Assembly: GCF_004352835.1 (NCBI RefSeq)
Contig: NZ_SJSB01000006.1
Coordinates: forward strand, 62,001 to 126,000
Origin: Marinomonas flavescens
GTDB lineage: Bacteria; Pseudomonadota; Gammaproteobacteria; Pseudomonadales; Marinomonadaceae
Length of the DNA stretch: 64,000 nt
Reading direction: 5' to 3'
Part shown: positions 27,250 through 35,817 of the stretch, piece by piece
Layout of the letters: every line of letters begins with the position of its first letter
Position numbering within the stretch: position 1 is the first letter of the stretch
Position numbers and translations under genes: made by a program
Notes under the pieces: model-generated
What the model was told of the DNA's origin: nothing
The model's input: the letters and a program-made list of their open reading frames with translations, nothing else
Database searches by the model: none

Positions 27250-29364
27250 TTAAGCATAGTAATCAACACCAGAAGGGGACACATAAGATACATTCTGAGA
27301 ATTTAGAGCATCTTCATTCGTATCTTGCGCTACAACACCTCGAGGATTAGCATTAGATTGCCCCTGCTCTGCCCCTTGATATTGACTTCCAGTTGTATCC
27401 TGTTGAGAAACGCCCACATCCACGCTATTAAGGTCCATTCCCTGCTGTGCCAGCATGTCCCTCAACCTTCCCATCTGGTTTTCCAACAAATCTCTTGTAT
27501 GAGGCGTTGCGGCCATAAAACTTACTTGGGTGTTATTATTATCACTGTCCACTGATACTTTAACCGTTAAACTGCCTAATTCAGGTGGATCTAATTTAAT
27601 GTGCGCGGTATGTATGCCAGATTGAGCCACCCAAGCTACTTTCTGACTCATCTCTCCTGCCCAACCTGGATGATTCGGCGGCATAGACATCGCTAAGTTT
27701 TGTTGAGCACTGAATGTTTGTGTATTTTGTGAAGCCGCTGGCGACAAGCGATTAGCCAAATTGTTAGTCGCAGAAATTGAGCTATTCAAGCCTCCTGTAT
27801 CAGCCTCTTTGGAGGCACCGTCTAGCTGCGCCGTCATTTTTCCGATCAAGGCGTCTTGTTCTTTTTTACGCAGTTCAACAGGCTCATTAGACGACAGATG
27901 ATCTACGCCGGTGCCAAGAGTGACGCCACCTACAATAGCATCTTTTTCACTAGTACCATCACCTAAAATCAAAGGACTCACTTCTTTCGGCTGAGACCCT
28001 TTTACAGCGTTCGCCAAAGCAACCTGGTCAGACACTTTACTTCCAGAGGACGATAAAACATGAGGAATACCACTGCTTACAGTAGATTTAGTTTGAGCAG
28101 GCGTCTGCGCTGCTGAATGCCCCATTTGAGAAAGTACCCATGACAAATCAGTACTATCACCGGCATTTGGTGAACCTTCAGCATCTAAGGGCTTTTCTTT
28201 ACTCTTTTTATCAATATCACTTCCTAAAGCGGCTTCTCCAGCTACTTTTTTAGCGGCGACTTGATTTAGTATTTTTGCTTTTGAACCTATCGAGGCAAGT
28301 CCAGCTTCTGCACTCTTGTTTTCACCCGCCTTACCAGCCCCCGAATGAAGCGCCCTCACTTCCGCGGGGACTTTATTGTTCGTCACCTCAGTACTTTCAC
28401 CCTTTATCAACTGAGAACGATCTGCCTCAGTTGATTTTCCTGCCACTATCGATGATGTATCCTCACCTGAAACTGACGCATCTGAAACTGAAACAGGTGC
28501 CACATCAGCATTGGCAGCCCCTTCTTTTTGGTCTAGTGAATGCTTAACCAATTTTGAATGGTTCGATAATGCTTCAGAAGCCGCTAATTTAGCGTCACCC
28601 TCAGAAGCCACTGCAGGGTGCCCTTCTTTTGAAGTCGCTTTTTTAGCTATGTCATTAACCCCTTTAGTTAATTTAGCGTCACCCTCAAAAGCAATAACAG
28701 GTCGCCCTTCTTTATCAATGGCCACCGTTTGAGCTTTTGAGTCTAATTGGGGGATTTTAACAAGGTCACTTGGGGAAGAAGTTGAAAGGGATTTTTCCTC
28801 CCTTTTGCCTTCGCTAGCATCATCAGCATCGCTAGCTATTAGAGTTGGCTTGACACCTTCACGCCCAATATTTTTAGACGCCAAGTCGCTACCTGTTAGC
28901 TTCTTATCCTGGGTGGATGCGATAGCATTACCGTTAGCTTCTTTTAGAGGTGTTGTATCAGACGTTTTTTGTCCATCGCGCTGCAATATTTTGCCGCTAT
29001 CAAGAGAGCTATCTTGATTAATAGCATTACCACTACTGGTCTCAACTGCGCTTTTTAAAGAGGGAGGGGGGGGCTGAAACGGCTTTGAATCGGACTTTTC
29101 TGAGCCTTCGGAGGACGCTAATTTTGTATTTTCAGAACGAGCAAAATCATCGCTCTGCTCGGTAGCGCTATCAGAATGCTCACCTGAATCAACGCCAGCT
29201 TCATTCTTAACCGTCGAGTCATTCAAACCAGAATCTATTGACTGCTTTGCTTTATGAAGGTTTTCCGCAAAAAAATGACCCCGAGACTCAGACTCAGAGT
29301 TACGAGACTCAGACGATTTAGCTGGTATTGGTGAAGACAACACCTGATTTGTAACTGCTTGCAT
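27250..29364 (-). CDS. fliK: Flagellar hook-length control protein FliK
   Basis: 704 residues, long for the family. The first 540 residues are low-complexity, rich in S, E, K and A, with internal repeats (KEGRPVIAFEGDAKL and KEGHPAVASEGDAKL). The C-terminal FliK domain (about 570-665) contains HIKLDPPELGSLTVKVSVD and a Q/M/L helix, and contacts FlhB to stop hook growth. The ATG at 29362-29364 is preceded by GGAGGA (29369-29374). A run of eight G (29066-29073) lies in codons near residue 100. A sigma-54-type promoter lies just upstream. Confidence 0.93.
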   Translation of the reverse strand: MQAVTNQVLSSPIPAKSSESRNSESESRGHFFAENLHKAKQSIDSGLNDSTVKNEAGVDSGEHSDSATEQSDDFARSENTKLASSEGSEKSDSKPFQPPPPSLKSAVETSSGNAINQDSSLDSGKILQRDGQKTSDTTPLKEANGNAIASTQDKKLTGSDLASKNIGREGVKPTLIASDADDASEGKREEKSLSTSSPSDLVKIPQLDSKAQTVAIDKEGRPVIAFEGDAKLTKGVNDIAKKATSKEGHPAVASEGDAKLAASEALSNHSKLVKHSLDQKEGAANADVAPVSVSDASVSGEDTSSIVAGKSTEADRSQLIKGESTEVTNNKVPAEVRALHSGAGKAGENKSAEAGLASIGSKAKILNQVAAKKVAGEAALGSDIDKKSKEKPLDAEGSPNAGDSTDLSWVLSQMGHSAAQTPAQTKSTVSSGIPHVLSSSGSKVSDQVALANAVKGSQPKEVSPLILGDGTSEKDAIVGGVTLGTGVDHLSSNEPVELRKKEQDALIGKMTAQLDGASKEADTGGLNSSISATNNLANRLSPAASQNTQTFSAQQNLAMSMPPNHPGWAGEMSQKVAWVAQSGIHTAHIKLDPPELGSLTVKVSVDSDNNNTQVSFMAATPHTRDLLENQMGRLRDMLAQQGMDLNSVDVGVSQQDTTGSQYQGAEQGQSNANPRGVVAQDTNEDALNSQNVSYVSPSGVDYYA

Positions 29365-29391
29365 AGTTTCCTCCGGCAATAGAAGACAATA

Positions 29392-29409
29392 TGCAAAACA
29401 AAGGCCAAT
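29392..29409 (-). promoter_or_regulatory. Sigma-54-type promoter before fliK
   Basis: On the minus strand the sequence reads ATTGGCCTTTGTTTTGCA: the invariant GG and GC are exactly 10 bp apart (TGGC-N8-TTGCA form). It lies between the stop of the ATPase-like gene (29418) and the fliK start (29364), so fliK and probably fliL onward can be transcribed separately. Activation by FleR is inferred. Confidence 0.6.
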
Positions 29410-29417
29410 CTACAACA

Positions 29418-30077
29418 TCAGCTAGGGTGCCAATAAAAATGCGCAGTAACAGAGCGGCCTTCATTGGAAAATTCAAGCTTGTCACACAATTGATTTAATA
29501 ACGCCAAACCTCTGTTGAAAAACATATCAGCGTTCTCAGTATCAAGTTTAATATCCTGATAATCAAATCCTGAACCGCTGTCCGTCACCTGTAAAATAAG
29601 CTTACCTAAAGTAGAGTCCGAGATAACTTCACCCTGAATCTTCACAAAACCCTCTTCTAACACGGATAGCAATTGCTCTCTTTCTTCATAATAAGCAGAA
29701 AAACCATCCAAGGTATTTTTCTTAGAAGACGAGAGCTTTAAAACACCATGTTCAAGCGCATTTGAATACAATTCTGAAATAATCATGAATACATGACTAG
29801 CATACCGATCTAACCCAGGAGCCGTGATAATGAGATGAAGAATATAAGGCAAGGGGTCTGTCGAACGCAGAGATTCAGCGCTCAATACATATTCGAATGA
29901 AAAGTCTGATGATGATTCATGAGAAAACTTTTCCACACTTAAGACCTCGTTGGAGCGGATACGCATACAAGCATTAAGACACACACCAAGACAGAAATTA
30001 TCATTATGAGCCTCCCTAAAAAAACGCGTCTCTTTCATGCAATCAACTAAGCAAGCAAGACAACCACTCGCTTCCAT
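29418..30077 (-). CDS. Free-standing HATPase protein, HsbR C-terminal-like (anti-sigma type)
   Basis: 219 residues. Residues about 90-215 form a GHKL ATPase domain: N-box ELYSNALEHGVL, then LDGFSAYYEEREQLL and the G-box DSGSGFDYQD. This resembles the C-terminal domain of HsbR-type REC-PP2C-HATPase switch proteins found near fliK in Pseudomonas relatives, but the receiver and PP2C phosphatase domains are absent. The N-terminal 60 residues hold two cysteine triplets (CLACLVDC and CLGVCLNAC) of unknown meaning. No HsbA-type STAS partner is adjacent. Probable anti-sigma or partner-switch kinase; the target is unknown. Confidence 0.7.
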   Translation of the reverse strand: MEASGCLACLVDCMKETRFFREAHNDNFCLGVCLNACMRIRSNEVLSVEKFSHESSSDFSFEYVLSAESLRSTDPLPYILHLIITAPGLDRYASHVFMIISELYSNALEHGVLKLSSSKKNTLDGFSAYYEEREQLLSVLEEGFVKIQGEVISDSTLGKLILQVTDSGSGFDYQDIKLDTENADMFFNRGLALLNQLCDKLEFSNEGRSVTAHFYWHPS

Positions 30078-30169
30078 CTTTATTTATAAAGCGATGAGAA
30101 CATAGAACTTACAATCGATTTTATTAGCCCGCTACAGCAAGCCCTTAAATCAAAAAAAGAAGAGTTCTG

Positions 30170-32068
30170 CTAAAACGAATCCAATTCCTCTCTATTTTTT
30201 ATTGCTGCAACACTATTTCCAACAACATCACGGTCATCGCTTAACAAGGTAACCTGTTTTAAGATATCTGCCATTAGATCGCTTATTTCTGCAACCGATT
30301 GCTTAGCCCGATTCAATCGAGCCACACCCACACTACGATCAGACTTCAGAAGCATAAGCGTGGAAGAAACCATGTCCTGCATTGAAACAATCTGTCTTTG
30401 CACACTGTCTATATCATGGTCTAAATCAACAGAAAAAGTGTGACGAGCCGTGTCACTATCCCCCTTCGCAGTCGATAAACTTGAAAGGACGCCAGAACGA
30501 ACTTCATTCAAACAACGATCCACTGCATCAAGAAGCTGTACAAGCCCTACCGCATCTTTCTCTACAAGCGCCAATTGCTGAAGAAGCAGTTCATAACCGA
30601 CTAATAATGAGTCATGAGTCTGCCTAGATAACGAAGACATGTCATTTAGCTCATCAATGGCGACTTTCGGCAATGAAGTGTTTAGCGGAATAATTGATTT
30701 AACGGAATCTTGATTGTCGTTTATTTTTAAAGCTAACAGCGTTTTTATTTGTTGTAGTTTAGTAACCCTGACATCCGGCTGACTTTCTAGCGTTAATTCC
30801 GAGGTGACGCTAATAATCCCCTGCACACCTATGCGTATTTCTTCTAATAACAAAGCAAAATTTTTGAATGGCGAATCATCACGTAATACCCTAACTGGGT
30901 ACTGCCAAGATCCTTGCACCATTAGCTCAAGACTTTTACGCAGTACTTCAATTTCTGCGGCCTGAGAAAGCGGGGCTAACCACAGTAAAAATGAAGTTTT
31001 CTTACTACTTTCTTCTACTAGTGTTTCAACAATTAACGAATAACGCCCATCGGATAAGCTAAGTTTAATGTCATGATCACCACTCAATATGCGCTCAGGA
31101 AGCTGCTCACCAAGAGGACCATCGAGACCAGGATCTATTTCAAAAAGCGGTTCAAATAGCGTTGCATTTTTTTCCCACAGATCACTAAACCCCTTACTTA
31201 ACCACTTAACGTCCCCACTATTATTAGTGATTAGAAAAGCGGAACCAAGCTTAGATAAACCTAATGTCATCAATGTTATATTGCCAAGTGCATCTGATAA
31301 TTCAAACTCTCTAGAAGAAAGTTCATTATCAAACAGTCGCCCAATATCAGTGAATTCATCAATAACATGGTAATCGCGGTCTAAGGTAAAGTGTCCTTTT
31401 TTATGCTGCTCAAGTACCACGTGCAGATGCTGAAAGCCTTTATTTAATTGTTTAACTAGCTTTACTGACAAAACAAAAAGCACTAAACCAATGAGCCCAA
31501 AAACAGCAAAAGGCCCCCATTCTCCATAATCAAATATCGTTTTGTTTCGGTAGTTAAGCAGTAATTCTTGCTCTTTCAACTCCTGACTTTGCGCCTTTGT
31601 TTTTTCAATAAACGTATAGATTTTTTTTATTTCTGGCGGCGAGAGTGAGGGAGAGGATAGTTGTTTTCTCTCAGCAACATGGCTTCTAACTTCATTAAGA
31701 AAGGACAATTCGGCTTTAACGTCTAGAAAACGTGATTTAGGATTAATGCGTTGGTATAGAGAGAGCTGATGATCAATTTTAGTATAAAGCGCTGTCAGCT
31801 TAGAAGACAAAGCCTCAGAGGAAAGCGTAGCGTCATTTTTATCATGCAATAACCACTCAAACCAATAGCGCTCAGCCGTATGAGTATTTGCCGTTAATGT
31901 CATTAGCGTCGATTGATTGTTCGCTCTTTCACCAAACTCTAAATCAATAAACTTATAAAGCCCTACGGCCCCCACAACAAGCAATATCAAAAGCGCAAAA
32001 ACACCTTTTTGCACAGAGCTAATTAACTCTCTTCGAGGCGAATTAATAGAAGATTGCGGTTTAGCCAT
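30170..32068 (-). CDS. Membrane sensor-like protein with HAMP-type linker, in the fli operon
   Basis: Unrecognised 632-residue protein. Two membrane helices (about 22-42 and 187-206) flank a helical periplasmic domain of about 140 residues, as in chemoreceptors. A HAMP-like segment (about 207-265), a PAS-like region (about 270-370, SAFLITNNSGDVKWLSKGF) and a long helical C-terminal half follow. The chemoreceptor signalling hairpin tip and any kinase, cyclase or phosphodiesterase motif were not found. It lies between fliJ and the HATPase gene, so the two may form a sensor and output pair; this is inference from position only. Confidence 0.6.
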   Translation of the reverse strand: MAKPQSSINSPRRELISSVQKGVFALLILLVVGAVGLYKFIDLEFGERANNQSTLMTLTANTHTAERYWFEWLLHDKNDATLSSEALSSKLTALYTKIDHQLSLYQRINPKSRFLDVKAELSFLNEVRSHVAERKQLSSPSLSPPEIKKIYTFIEKTKAQSQELKEQELLLNYRNKTIFDYGEWGPFAVFGLIGLVLFVLSVKLVKQLNKGFQHLHVVLEQHKKGHFTLDRDYHVIDEFTDIGRLFDNELSSREFELSDALGNITLMTLGLSKLGSAFLITNNSGDVKWLSKGFSDLWEKNATLFEPLFEIDPGLDGPLGEQLPERILSGDHDIKLSLSDGRYSLIVETLVEESSKKTSFLLWLAPLSQAAEIEVLRKSLELMVQGSWQYPVRVLRDDSPFKNFALLLEEIRIGVQGIISVTSELTLESQPDVRVTKLQQIKTLLALKINDNQDSVKSIIPLNTSLPKVAIDELNDMSSLSRQTHDSLLVGYELLLQQLALVEKDAVGLVQLLDAVDRCLNEVRSGVLSSLSTAKGDSDTARHTFSVDLDHDIDSVQRQIVSMQDMVSSTLMLLKSDRSVGVARLNRAKQSVAEISDLMADILKQVTLLSDDRDVVGNSVAAIKNREELDSF

Positions 32069-32163
32069 AATGATTCACACTTTTCTAAAGGATGTTGCAA
32101 ACAAAGATGATCTATTAACTTTTAAATATGAATTTTATTGATAATGTAAAAGAAGTGAAGGTA

Positions 32164-32598
32164 TTACCGAATATTATCCCTAAAACGACGCATTGCAAAC
32201 TCGTCACTTTGACGCTGCTCTCTTTTATCTTCGACTAACAACTCTTGTGTATGATATTTGTTCTTTAGCCAATCCATACTTTTCGTGTTGGTTTTTGCTT
32301 CTACCCACTGGCGCATTGTCATATCAGCTTGTTGCTGAGATCGACCTATAGCCGCTTCCTGCTGCTTGATTGCCTGCTGCACACGATCTACAAAATGCTG
32401 GTAATTAGTAGTTAAATAGGCACTTAAGCCCAATAGATTTCGTTCAGATTCATACTGACCCGCATATTCTTTTAGCTCTTCAAGCTTGCTTTTATCTTGC
32501 TCAACTTTGGCTCTATCACCCGCTAATTGCTTAGCAATAACCTCTTCTTTACGTTTAGCTATATCGACAAGTAGCTGAGCTCTTTTAGTTTTTTTCAT
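32164..32598 (-). CDS. fliJ: Flagellar export chaperone FliJ
   Basis: 144 residues, almost entirely charged helix forming a coiled coil (KRAQLLVDIAKRKEEVIAKQ ... EDKREQRQSDEFAMRRF). FliJ is the stalk of the export ATPase and links FliI to FlhA. The low sequence conservation of the family makes gene position after fliI the main support. Confidence 0.88.
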   Translation of the reverse strand: MKKTKRAQLLVDIAKRKEEVIAKQLAGDRAKVEQDKSKLEELKEYAGQYESERNLLGLSAYLTTNYQHFVDRVQQAIKQQEAAIGRSQQQADMTMRQWVEAKTNTKSMDWLKNKYHTQELLVEDKREQRQSDEFAMRRFRDNIR

Positions 32599-32652
32599 AG
32601 CGTCTCTCTAATACGAACTACTTGAATACTAGACGCTTTTCTATACAAAGGT

Positions 32653-33984
32653 CTACTCTCCTTTTGTCATCGCATGAACAAGTGCTTCTAAACTGCCTTC
32701 AAGAGAGAACTTTTCTGACAGTCCTTGCTGAAGAAACTCACGAATGTCCGGCATTCGGACAATAGCTTGATCCAAATCGGGATCACTTCCTCTTGAATAA
32801 GCACCAATGGCAATTAGATCTTGGTTTTGCTGGAATTTAGAGTACAGCTGTTTAACACGCATCGCACCTTGGAGATGCGCCTCACTGACAATATTTGGCA
32901 TCGCTCGTGAGATGGACGCCTCGATATCGATAGCAGGATAATGCCCCTCTTCAGCTAAGCGACGAGACAGTACAATGTGCCCATCTAAGATAGCCCTTGC
33001 AGCATCTGCGATTGGGTCTTGCTGATCATCCCCTTCCGTAAGTACTGTATAAAATGCTGTGATAGAGCCACTACCGCTACGACCATTACCAGCACGTTCA
33101 ACTAATTGAGGGAGTTTTGAAAACACAGAAGGTGGATAGCCTTTTGTCGCTGGCGGCTCACCAACGGACAACGCAATTTCGCGCTGCGCTTGGGCATAAC
33201 GAGTTAGAGAATCCATCAGAAGGAGAACACTCTTCCCTTGATCTCGATAATATTCAGCAATCCGAGTTGCTAGCATAGCAGCACGTAAACGCATTAATGC
33301 GGAATCATCCGCTGGAGAAGCAACAACGACAGAACGAGCAAGACCTTCTTCGCCAAGAGTTTGCTCAATAAACTCCTTCACTTCCCGGCCACGCTCACCA
33401 ATCAAACCAACAACAGTGACATCTGCTTCGGTAAAGCGAGTCATCATACCAAGCAGCATACTCTTGCCCACACCACTACCAGCAAAAAGACCTATTCGCT
33501 GGCCTTTACCAACCGTTAGCAGGCTATTAATCGCTTTAATACCAACATCGAGAGGCTCATGAATAGGCTGGCGCTGCAAAGGGTTAATCACTTCACATTG
33601 TAGACTCACGGAGTCTTTCGTTCTTATCGGCCCTTTACTGTCTAAAGGCTTTCCCAATCCATTGACTACTCGCCCAAGCAGCTCGTCACCAACAGGCATT
33701 TCACTTTCTTCAAATAAGGGACGAACCCGAGCACCGGGAGAAATACCATCAATGGCTTCGGTTGGCATTAAGTAGGTCAGATTTCCAGTAAAGCCAACCA
33801 CTTCAGATTCAACCCAACGATCTTTTCTGACTTGTACCAAACAGCGGTCACCCAGGGCAACAACACACCCCACCGCTTCCATGGTCAGCCCCACCATGCG
33901 AGTAACCTTGCCCTCTAACTGAGGAGGTAATGACACGGGTGAGATATCTTGCAACTTCTGTAAGCGCTCTTCTATCGTCGACAC
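32653..33984 (-). CDS. fliI: Flagellar export ATPase FliI
   Basis: 443 residues, F1-ATPase beta-like. Walker [14 protein letters not shown] (about 163-175), Walker [18 protein letters not shown], and the conserved [15 protein letters not shown] loop are present. It energises entry of substrates into the flagellar export gate. It follows fliH by 11 bp. Confidence 0.97.
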   Translation of the reverse strand: MSTIEERLQKLQDISPVSLPPQLEGKVTRMVGLTMEAVGCVVALGDRCLVQVRKDRWVESEVVGFTGNLTYLMPTEAIDGISPGARVRPLFEESEMPVGDELLGRVVNGLGKPLDSKGPIRTKDSVSLQCEVINPLQRQPIHEPLDVGIKAINSLLTVGKGQRIGLFAGSGVGKSMLLGMMTRFTEADVTVVGLIGERGREVKEFIEQTLGEEGLARSVVVASPADDSALMRLRAAMLATRIAEYYRDQGKSVLLLMDSLTRYAQAQREIALSVGEPPATKGYPPSVFSKLPQLVERAGNGRSGSGSITAFYTVLTEGDDQQDPIADAARAILDGHIVLSRRLAEEGHYPAIDIEASISRAMPNIVSEAHLQGAMRVKQLYSKFQQNQDLIAIGAYSRGSDPDLDQAIVRMPDIREFLQQGLSEKFSLEGSLEALVHAMTKGE

Positions 33985-33995
33985 CCTTGCTACCT

Positions 33996-34799
33996 TTATT
34001 CTTCTGGAGTAGATAAATGACGAAGTTCGTTACAAACTGCTTCTAAGCGCTGCTCGACACGACCATCAACATGAAAGGATTTTGAGTCTAGTAAAAAACC
34101 ACCTTCAACCAAATTGTCGTCTGGATCAACTTGTATCGCCAAACGATCTCGAACACCCAAAGATTCTAGTACATCTATATCATTTGGATTCAAACGCAGT
34201 CTAATACGGCCTTCATATTCACCAATTTCTTCAAATACTCGCGAAAGCTGTGTTTTAAGAACACTTTGCCCCTCTTCTTTCATTTGGGAAAGACAAACGT
34301 TTTCAATAATACGAGTCATGGTTTGATAAAGAATATTTTCGGCGGCCGCTCGGCTTTCTTCCAAGGGTAACGTGATTTCATTTACCACATCCGTTAATAT
34401 TTTTTCTAGGTGTTCAAGCTGACTTTGAGCCACTTCTTTAGCTGCTACTTCGCCTTCTGCTTTGCCTTGCGCAAAGCCTTCTGCATGGCCTTTTTCTAGG
34501 CCTTCAACTTCACCTTTAGAAAGGCCGTCCTCATAGCCCTTTTTGTAGCCTTCCTCTTCACCCTGAATAAAGCCTTCGTCATAAGCTGCAGCACGAATCT
34601 CTTCAAGCTGAGAAGCGGTTAACGGTTCATAAACTAAACTGCTTTGATCGACTTCTTCCGTGGTAATTGACACATCTTTTTGAATCAGCAGCGCAGGGCC
34701 GGAGTCTTTCGTTACTTGGTTACTTTCAAGATTAGGTAATTCCCAGCGTTCATAGGCTGTTAATTTTCGTTCTGGCTTTGTTACGTCTTCTTCTGACAT
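33996..34799 (-). CDS. fliH: Flagellar assembly protein FliH
   Basis: 267 residues: an N-terminal peptide ([10 protein letters not shown]) that anchors to the C ring, a series of GxxxG-type helix repeats (about 73-120: [18 protein letters not shown] ... [11 protein letters not shown]) and a C-terminal domain related to the ATP synthase delta subunit. FliH regulates FliI. It follows fliG by 7 bp. Confidence 0.94.
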   Translation of the reverse strand: MSEEDVTKPERKLTAYERWELPNLESNQVTKDSGPALLIQKDVSITTEEVDQSSLVYEPLTASQLEEIRAAAYDEGFIQGEEEGYKKGYEDGLSKGEVEGLEKGHAEGFAQGKAEGEVAAKEVAQSQLEHLEKILTDVVNEITLPLEESRAAAENILYQTMTRIIENVCLSQMKEEGQSVLKTQLSRVFEEIGEYEGRIRLRLNPNDIDVLESLGVRDRLAIQVDPDDNLVEGGFLLDSKSFHVDGRVEQRLEAVCNELRHLSTPEE

Positions 34800-34806
34800 T
34801 CGTTAT

Positions 34807-35817
34807 TTAAACCATCTGCTCACCGCCGCCGCCGAGAACAATCTCCCCGTTATCAGCAAGACGTCTGGCTACAGCCAGAATTTCTTTTTGAGCGACTTCA
34901 ACCTCACTAACACGAACTGGGCCTTTCGCATCAAGATCGTCCTTCAACATGTCCGCTGCGCGCGATGACATATTTTTAAAGACTTTTTCTTGCATCTCTA
35001 GCTCTGCGCCTTTCAACGCTAGAATCAAGGTTTCAGACTCAACCTCACGCAAAATAACCTGAATCCCACGATCATCTACGTCCATGAGGTTATCAAACAC
35101 GAACATGAGATCCTGAATCGTATTAGCAAGATCTTCATCCACATCACGAATCGACTCCATTAACTCAGACTCAACAGTACTATCAATAAAGTTCATAATA
35201 TTGGCCGCAGTACGAATGCCACCAATTGACGTAGATTGTGTCGATTGATTGCCTGAGAATTGTCTTTCTAGAATATCGTTTAACTCTTGTAATGCCGCTG
35301 GCTGTACTGTGTCTAGTGATGCAACTCGCAATACAATATCCAAACGAACTCGCTCATCGAAGTTTGCTAGAATACCTGCTGCTTGATCTGGATCGAGATA
35401 CGAAATAACAATGGCTTGAATTTGAGGATGCTCATAACGAATAACGTCTGCTACCGCTCTAGGCTCCATCCATTTCAACGTATCCAGACCTGTTGTATTT
35501 CCACCAAGTAGGATTCGGTCAATCAAACTATTGGCTTTTTCATCACCCAACGCTTCTTTTAGCATGTTACGAATATAACCATCCGACCCCAAGCCCAACC
35601 CGGTTTGATCGCCAACTAAAACAAGAAAATCATCCAGTACTTTTTCAACCTGATGACGCTGGACATTAGAAAGCTGAGCCATGGTTTGGCCAATACGCTG
35701 AACCTCTTTTGGCCCCATATGCTTAAGAATTTGGGCTGCATCAGACTCGCCAAGCGACATCAATAAAACAGCCGCCTTCTCAATTGAGCTTAAATCGTTT
35801 TGACCAATATCACTCAT
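34807..35817 (-). CDS. fliG: Flagellar motor switch protein FliG
   Basis: 336 residues. N-terminal domain binding FliF (LSSIEKAAVLLMSLGESDAAQILK), the middle domain with EHPQIQAIVISYLDPDQAA, and the C-terminal torque domain with the charged helix near RDVDEDLANTIQDLMFVFDN and DDRGIQVILREVESETLILALK. It contacts the stators and transmits torque. Its start lies directly against the fliF stop. Confidence 0.97.
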   Translation of the reverse strand: MSDIGQNDLSSIEKAAVLLMSLGESDAAQILKHMGPKEVQRIGQTMAQLSNVQRHQVEKVLDDFLVLVGDQTGLGLGSDGYIRNMLKEALGDEKANSLIDRILLGGNTTGLDTLKWMEPRAVADVIRYEHPQIQAIVISYLDPDQAAGILANFDERVRLDIVLRVASLDTVQPAALQELNDILERQFSGNQSTQSTSIGGIRTAANIMNFIDSTVESELMESIRDVDEDLANTIQDLMFVFDNLMDVDDRGIQVILREVESETLILALKGAELEMQEKVFKNMSSRAADMLKDDLDAKGPVRVSEVEVAQKEILAVARRLADNGEIVLGGGGEQMV

